DNA from: Gnetum montanum
Lineage: Eukaryota; Streptophyta; Gnetopsida; Gnetales; Gnetaceae
NCBI GenBank assembly: GCA_015680685.1
Contig: MNCI01028947.1
Location: 144,195 to 208,194 of the forward strand
Direction: 5' to 3'
Length of the DNA stretch: 64,000 bases
How positions within the stretch are numbered: position 1 is the first letter of the stretch; each line of letters opens with the position of its first letter. Both the position numbers and the translations under genes were made by a program. The notes under the pieces were generated by a model, which ran no database searches, had not been told where the DNA came from, and saw only the letters and a list, made by a program, of their open reading frames with translations. This document shows, piece after piece, positions 58,498-64,000 of the stretch.

Positions 58498-60803
58498 TCA
58501 AATGGTCCTAGGTGGTGGTGGTTCCTGAGGCTCTAAGGGACCCTCTCCAGCTTCATGCACCGATGGTGGTTACGATGGCTATGGGTGTTCTACTATTGCT
58601 ATGAATTTAGGTAGGAGGTAGAAAGAATCTAGCAGTGCTTTTATTTTTTCCTCCTTACTCCTAGGCTCATGCACCATCTATACAACTTCCCTAATGTGGG
58701 TTGGAATAGGCACATCCCAAGGACATGAGATTGTTAGAAACAACTCCTTGGCATTGACAAACTAGACAACAAACTATTTGCATTCAATGTCAAACACTCT
58801 TATTGTATTCTTTAGCTTATGGTAGTCATTCATCCATCTGGCTAGGTTCTTAGTAATAGACCATTGATCTTTGAATCATCCTTTGAGGACTTTGAGTTCA
58901 GAGTTAGTAGTCTCAAGCTTTTGCTTGGTGTCCTTGTGGTGTTTGAACTCAGCCTCATATAGCAGATGCAAGCTAGCCACTCATTTTTTCTAACTATGAC
59001 CATGATCATCTCACAGTCAACATTGTCGAGCTTGCATAATGGAGATTGTCCAACTCCATGTACTTTGTCATCTCTTCGATTTACAATTCCTTTAAGTAGA
59101 TCTTAAGTTTGTTGTAGGTGTTGATCTCATCAATGATGGGTTGTCACATCTTTCTTCCTTATTGGAGTTGTTGGAGGGCTTTATTCATTTTCACCATTGC
59201 CATCTACATTTATTTTTTGTTCACTTCCTTTTGCAAACTAACTTGGTCCTTGTAGTGATTTTTCACTTTCTCAAATTTGAGAACTTCATTCTTCTAGGTG
59301 GCAATCTTGATGGTAGAATTTTGATGCAATGTGTGTACCTCCTCCATTAATAGATTGTAGCTTTCCATGACTAGTTTCCTCAATTTAGTATTTACCCTAG
59401 TAAGCTGCTCCTGTTGTTGATGAATGAATTCTTACATTTGATCTTATTGAGCATCAACAGTTCACAAGTGATGATTCTGTGCAGTCAATGCTTCATTCTC
59501 TTGATGCATCTAATTCAAGTCATTTTTAATTGAGTATGCTTTTGCTTCAGCTATGAACAATTTAAAGATGGCCATCACTGCCTCCTTCTCAACCTTCTAA
59601 AATCATTTTTGAAGATGTTTGATAGCTTCATCTCTTATTACTGCTAGGCTAAGGATTGCTTATTCTACAAGTCAGGCATGGAGTTCAACAACCTCTGTGG
59701 CCAAGCGTTGATTTTTCTTTTGGGCTATTTCTAGTTGCCCCTCCAAAATAATACATCTACACTTTGCATTTCATAGTTTTGACTAGGTTATGGTGATGTT
59801 ATTTAGAAGACCAAAGATGTTTGGAGTCAATTGCCTGGTTCCTACCAGTCGTTCCAATAATTTTTCATGTTGAGCTACATCTACCTTCCCGTTGACCATG
59901 CCTATGAATGTTTGCAGATTTTGGAGTGTAGATACATATGGTACAGACATCGTAGGTTCATTTAGTGGTTTAGCTACACGGTCAATTACCACATCTACCA
60001 CTGTCTCCTATCCTTGGTGCTACATCACCAAGACAGTTACCTCTTCACCTTCCTCCAACCATACTAAGAAAGTAATAGCATTCCTAGAGATTTCTAGAAA
60101 TAGATGATGTGTTGCTAGTGACACCATCATCTCGTGAGTGTTGGGATCTGATCTTGAAGGTAGCTACATTCTTTGGGTAAGGAAAATGGGACCACCTTTC
60201 TCCATCTAGCTAATTGTTCAAGTCACCTCATAAAGGTGACTCATTGCTAGTTGATACATAGATGGATCTATCCCACTCATTCCTACTTATTGCTCTTGTT
60301 CACTCAAGAGCTGTTATCGGATTTTGTGTAGATGCTCAATGATTGCGTGGGCCCCCAGTGTTGTTTCCTAAGTGGCTAGTGATGGTAGTAGCTCCTCTTC
60401 TTGAGTTGTCACTGGTGTTTTATCCTTCATGATCTTTAACCATGAGGCCAAGGGAACATGCTTAAGAGTGTTGTTAGAGTAGAAAACAATGCCTACCCTT
60501 TTGCAAAGTTTTTTGATGAGACACGAAAAGGGTAGGGTCTTCCTTCCACATTCATTTTCTTTGAAATTTTTTTCAATCTCCAAATATAGTAGTTGTGCAA
60601 GGTTAATGGGGAACTTTAGCTTAGAGCGACACATGCTCAGGCAAAGAAAGTAGTTACCTTAGTTGGCCTCATTGGTGGATTGAGGTGATAGGTTACAATC
60701 TTGAAATAAATCCACTTTGCCAGTGCGAGTACACCATACTCCTTAAGGTTAACCCCATTACAACATTGGGTCCACTCCCTTTTGACCTTAGAATCACCTT
60801 TTG
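58498..60803 (-). pseudogene. Extra post-integrase ORF of element C, N-terminus missing
   Basis: Shares the TGA stop context with B (LGTI/PRTI then TGA). The domain part at 60368-60800 has KVKREWTQCC, YHLNPPMRPTKVTTF, KFPINLAQLLYLEIEKNFKE and LPFSCLIKKLCKRVGIVFYS, very similar to B. Helical C-terminal region with stops. The N-terminal about 200 codons are replaced by D sequence. Confidence 0.7.
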
Positions 60804-60959
60804 TAGAATTAAAATTATTAAGTGCTAAAGTTTCCCTATCATCAATCATGATAGACGTTGATATTGAATAGAGCATTCTATCTTCTTTAATATCTTGGTT
60901 TATTCTATCCTCCTTTGCTTTATTAAAGATGTTAAGTGTAAAATTAAGATTGGCAAATG

Positions 60960-61320
60960 TTAATTAAAGTTTCATTAATCTAAGATTGATTATAGCATTA
61001 TCTATTGGTAACCAAGGTCTTCCTAGAATAATGGAGAAATAATCTAGATCCTTAACTTCCAATACAATAAAATCTATAAGGTATTTTTCTTTTTCTACTT
61101 TCAGTATTAAACCTTTAACTACTCTATCTTTAATAGTTGAGTCATCAACTAAGAAACTTAACATATTTACTTCCCTAATGTTTTCCAATTATAATACCTT
61201 AGCCATTGCACATGGCATAATGTTATTACTAGCATCTAAATCGAATAAGGTATTTTAAATACTTTTGTCATTGATTTTTATAGGAACGGTTGGCAATCCT
61301 GGGTCTTGGCATTTTGGAAT
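60960..61320 (-). pseudogene. Retropepsin-like protease of element D
   Basis: CQDPGLPTVPIKINDKSI, then LFDLDASNNIMPCAMAKVL with the active-site DLGAS changed to DLDAS, then VNMLSFLVDDSTIKDRVVKG, EKYLIDFIVLEVKDLDYFSI and ILGRPWLPIDNAIIN. This is the full domain order of gypsy proteases of the Athila type. One Gln-like stop lies in the active-site flank. Confidence 0.85.
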
Positions 61321-61369
61321 CTTGTAACTTTGTATAAGTTAAGAGAGATTATCAACCAAGTATACTTGC

Positions 61370-61660
61370 CTATGACTTTTGCTTTCTTCTTTTTGTACAT
61401 AACTCCCTTAAATATTTTGCATATAGTAGGGTATCTTTTACAACCTTCTCAAGTAGAATATGCAAGTACAATTCCTTAAACATTGTTTCAATGTGTGCCT
61501 TAGTGGAAAAACCTTCATGCAATCTTTTAGGATAGGGTGGTGAATTTAATCTCCTACCTACTAATGATGGAGATGTTGAAGGTTGTGTTTTTAACTCTTC
61601 CTCCTTCTTTTCCAATATAGGTTTTTCATGTGATTGATCCTCCATTTGTACCTCTTTGAC
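61370..61660 (-). pseudogene. Gag-protease linker of element D
   Basis: A stop-free 91-codon stretch (MEDQSHEKPILEKKEEELKT ... YAKYLRELCTKRRKQ). PPYPKRL and LHILLEKVVKDTLLYAKYLR match the conserved P(F/Y)PQRL ... YAKFLK linker of these elements. Confidence 0.7.
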
Positions 61661-62099
61661 TTGGTCTCTAAAGATAACACTTTTATTAGGCTTAGGTTCT
61701 ATAGTCTTTCCACTTCTTATTGTGATAGAATTTAATTGTTCTTTTCTCTTTCTTAGATTTTTGGGGTTGGGTTTGGGTTGGGAAGATAAGTCACTTTTAG
61801 TTAAGTCTTGAAATCATCTTCTAGTTTCAGCTACAAATTGCCTATTTTCTTTAATGAAGGTCATCAATTTTGGGTTAAGTGATCCAATTTCTCATTAACG
61901 AAGTTTCTAAATGGTCTAAAATTACCTTGAGAAATTGGTGTTGGTTGTTGTTAGAATAATATTGATTGAAATGAAAAAGGAGTTTGGTTTTAAATTTGTT
62001 GAAAAGTTCTTAAAATTCTTAAATTTCTTCATTATAATATAATAAGGTTGGACAAGTTATGATGTCATGCTACTTGTTCTCACTTCGGATTTCAAACTT

Positions 62100-62810
62100 T
62101 TCCTTGAGAAAAATGAGATTATTTCTTAATTAATTTGGTTAATTCATCAAAATTCTTATTTAGTTACTCAATTTGATGAGTCACACCTTCCATGATATCA
62201 AGTTTTAGATAATGTTTGCTTTGATCTACCAACAAATCAATATTTCTTTAACCTTCCTCCGGTGTAACATTTAAAATGTTCCTTCCACAAGAAAAGTCTA
62301 CATTTTGTCTACAATAGGGTAATAACCCTTTTATAAATATTTGAATTAATTGATAGGGATGAAATCCATGAATATAATTTTTAAGGCATAGTCCCTTAAA
62401 TCTATCAAAGGCATTCTTATAATCCTTATCTTTCTTTTGTGTAAAGCTCTTGAGTTGTTTCCTAAGGGTATATAGCCTATCATTAGAGAGGAAGTGGTGG
62501 ATAAATGCTACTTGAAACTCATCCTATGAGCTTATCTAAGTTCAATGTTTGGAGCCAAAAATTAGCTATATCTTTTAAGGTGGATTTTAAAGCTATTATT
62601 TTAGTCCTATTCTCTCCTTGAGATGCTAACACAGCAATCATGTTTTGTTATTCTCTAACTTGGGTTGCGAGGTCTTCATCATTAGTTTCCCTAAAAATAG
62701 GTAATAAATGAGAATTTTTAACTTCTACATTTTTTCCTAGGGAGAACACTAATGATCCTTGAGAAATAGTATGTGTTCTCTGGTTTAATAAATCTCCTAA
62801 ATTTTAACCT
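62100..62810 (-). pseudogene. Gag of element D (broken)
   Basis: VKNSHLLPIFRETNDEDLAT, then LKSTLKDIANFWLQTLNLD, then after a decayed gap LYTLRKQLKSFTQKKDKDYK, FKGLCLKNYIHGFHPYQLIQ and FIKGLLPYCRQNVDFSCGRN follow the order of the retrotransposon gag domain (FSL.D.A..WL, ... L..F.QG..E....A..RFK.L...CPHHG). Stops and small indels throughout. Confidence 0.78.
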
Positions 62811-63650
62811 TGATATACTGACCCCAAAAGGAAGTTAGATCCCATATTTCCAAAAGAAAGAGGAATTGAGCTTTGAAAGGTTGTAAGAGATATATGATAT
62901 GAAGGAGACCCAATCATAAATGAAGAAATGCCCAAGGTTGGAATCACAATGGGACTTGTTATGGAAACAAAGGTGGGTATCAAGCGAAGAGGGGTTTGAA
63001 AATTTAAGGCACTTATTGGTTGAGTAGTTCCTTCCAAAGTCATCATGTGACTTAATATTTGGATGAAGTTAGGATTTTGGAAATAGTAACTATTACTAGA
63101 TTTGTTGTCTACATTATGATGTTTAAGATATCTAGGAATGGATTAAATGCTACTAAAAATAAAAATTGCATTGCTAGTTCACTTAGTTCAAAAATATCTT
63201 CTGGAGCTTCAAATTCAATTTCTTCGTTATCTAGTTTTTCTATGATAGGGAATCATAAAATATATTCTAAAGCTTGAACTTGTTGAGTTAAACGTATGTG
63301 TTGGCTATCTAAATTTTCATAAATTTTCCTAATGTTGTATTAAATAAATTATTGATTCTCCCTAGCTAATTAGGTTAAGTAAAATTCCTCTTTGTTACTA
63401 GTTGATACTCCTTGATTTATGGAAGTTATAGGAGTTTCAGCAGTTAAGGGGATATTGGTGGAAGTTTCTTTAAGCCTTTTTAATTAGTCTACCTCTAGAC
63501 TAAGCTTTTCTTGTTTAAGTTCTTCTAGAATATGTTTCAAGTTAGTTATAATATGTTTGTAATAACTTTTGATATTCCTAGGAAGTTGTATTCAAGTTGG
63601 ATTGTTAGGTTTCTCATCAAATGTTATTAATATCGACAAGCACATCCTTC
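62811..63650 (-). other. N-terminal/5' region of element D
   Basis: Minus-strand frame 62804-63046 (Ser/Pro/Ile-rich, GNMGSNFLLGS) may be the Gag N-terminus. The rest has no recognisable coding signal. Confidence 0.4.
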
Positions 63651-63651
63651 C

Positions 63652-63747
63652 CTACCACATTCATGAGCAATCAATCGTAGGAACTTATAAATAGTTTTNT
63701 CTACCACATTCATGAGCAATCAATCGTAGGAACTTATAAATAGTTTT
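63652..63747. other. Scaffold join: single N flanked by a 47-bp duplication
   Basis: 63652-63698 is repeated exactly at 63701-63747 around the N at 63699. Same artefact as at 17664 and 19376. Confidence 0.92.
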
Positions 63748-63806
63748 TACTATACTAGTAATTATGGATTTAATTGTAGTTTTATTATAACTTTCTTATA
63801 TCTTAG

Positions 63807-64000
63807 TGATGAGTGGCGAGGTACCCCTACACTCCACCATACGAATACAAGCGTACACGCGTGATCCAGTCGAACTCCGTAGACTAAATGCCTTAACGCC
63901 ACAAGAAACACTTGGGGTTAATCGTTCGTTGTCTTCCCAGGCTTGCTTGTATGTGTCACGGTGTATGGTTAAGCAAGTCTGAGGTATGTGATTTTTTTGG
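63807..64000 (-). repeat. LTR of the same superfamily, cut by window end
   Basis: TGATGAGTGGCGAGGTACCC at 63807 is the conserved LTR end. It is CpG-rich (GCGTACACGCGTGATCCAGT) and thus probably one of the youngest copies. No primer site lies to its left, so this is the outer end of a minus-strand 3' LTR or a solo LTR. The left flank CTTAG would be the target duplication. Confidence 0.85.

Larger units (their letters stand above)
57309..60803 (-). mobile_element. Element C: 3' fragment of an E-type retrotransposon
   Basis: 3' LTR 57309-58256, polypurine tract CGTGGGGGTA, then the extra ORF from its TGA at 58498 up to about 60803, where similarity to B ends abruptly and gag-protease sequence of another lineage (D) begins. 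No 5' LTR. Closest relative is element B. Confidence 0.82.
60804..63806 (-). mobile_element. Element D: gag-protease fragment of a second gypsy lineage
   Basis: The minus strand carries gag (about 62100-62800), a linker and a protease (60964-61310). Both differ in wording from A/E: the protease active site is of the DLGAS type and the gag lacks the zinc knuckle seen in A. No RT remains because the fragment ends at the junction with C. No LTR of its own is visible. Confidence 0.75.

Overview
The window is repeat-dominated, AT-rich land-plant nuclear DNA. The retroelement lineages seen (Athila/Tat-type Ty3-gypsy with tRNA-Asp-like primer sites, a Tat element with a second RNase H, a chromodomain chromovirus) are plant lineages. 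The age of the copies, deep nesting and near absence of host genes suggest a very large genome, perhaps a gymnosperm; the taxon is a guess. No rRNA, tRNA, CRISPR or bacterial gene was seen. Most stop codons inside the element genes sit where CAG, TGG or CGA would be expected, the mark of cytosine deamination in silenced repeats.

Layout. 67-5602: minus-strand Athila-like element A (5' LTR, primer site, gag, protease, deleted RT, RNase H, integrase). 5603-11107: a minus-strand, intron-containing gene-like remnant of unknown identity. 11560-14860: a degenerate tandem array with a period near 189 bp. 14900-19560: a Tat-lineage element F and a shorter second copy of its leader. 19560-22700: unrecognised sequence with a 20-bp minisatellite. 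22700-28216: minus-strand chromovirus I, with a solo LTR and target duplication in its integrase zinc finger. 28217-33683: element B, running into a gap. 33684-33888: gap, followed by 15 bases of Illumina adapter. 33904-35509: a CpG-retaining low-copy island with a candidate host exon. 35510-36472: a possible copia 3' end.

36473-56225 is a nested structure. Element G (gag only) has a 5' LTR that is split at 37403/51272 by a full-length Athila-like element E (37404-51266). The 5' LTR of E is itself split by a solo LTR (38076-38937) with a perfect TAGTT duplication. 57309-63806: element C fused to a gag-protease fragment D of another lineage. 63807-end: start of another LTR.

A, B, C, E, G and the solo copies share one LTR superfamily (termini TGATGAGT...ACTCATCA, TATA box, AATAAA, 24-bp U5 repeats). 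Their U3 regions carry different subfamily-specific repeats. E and B carry a large extra reading frame after integrase, with a conserved branch point and splice acceptor directly before its ATG; C keeps the 3' part of that frame.
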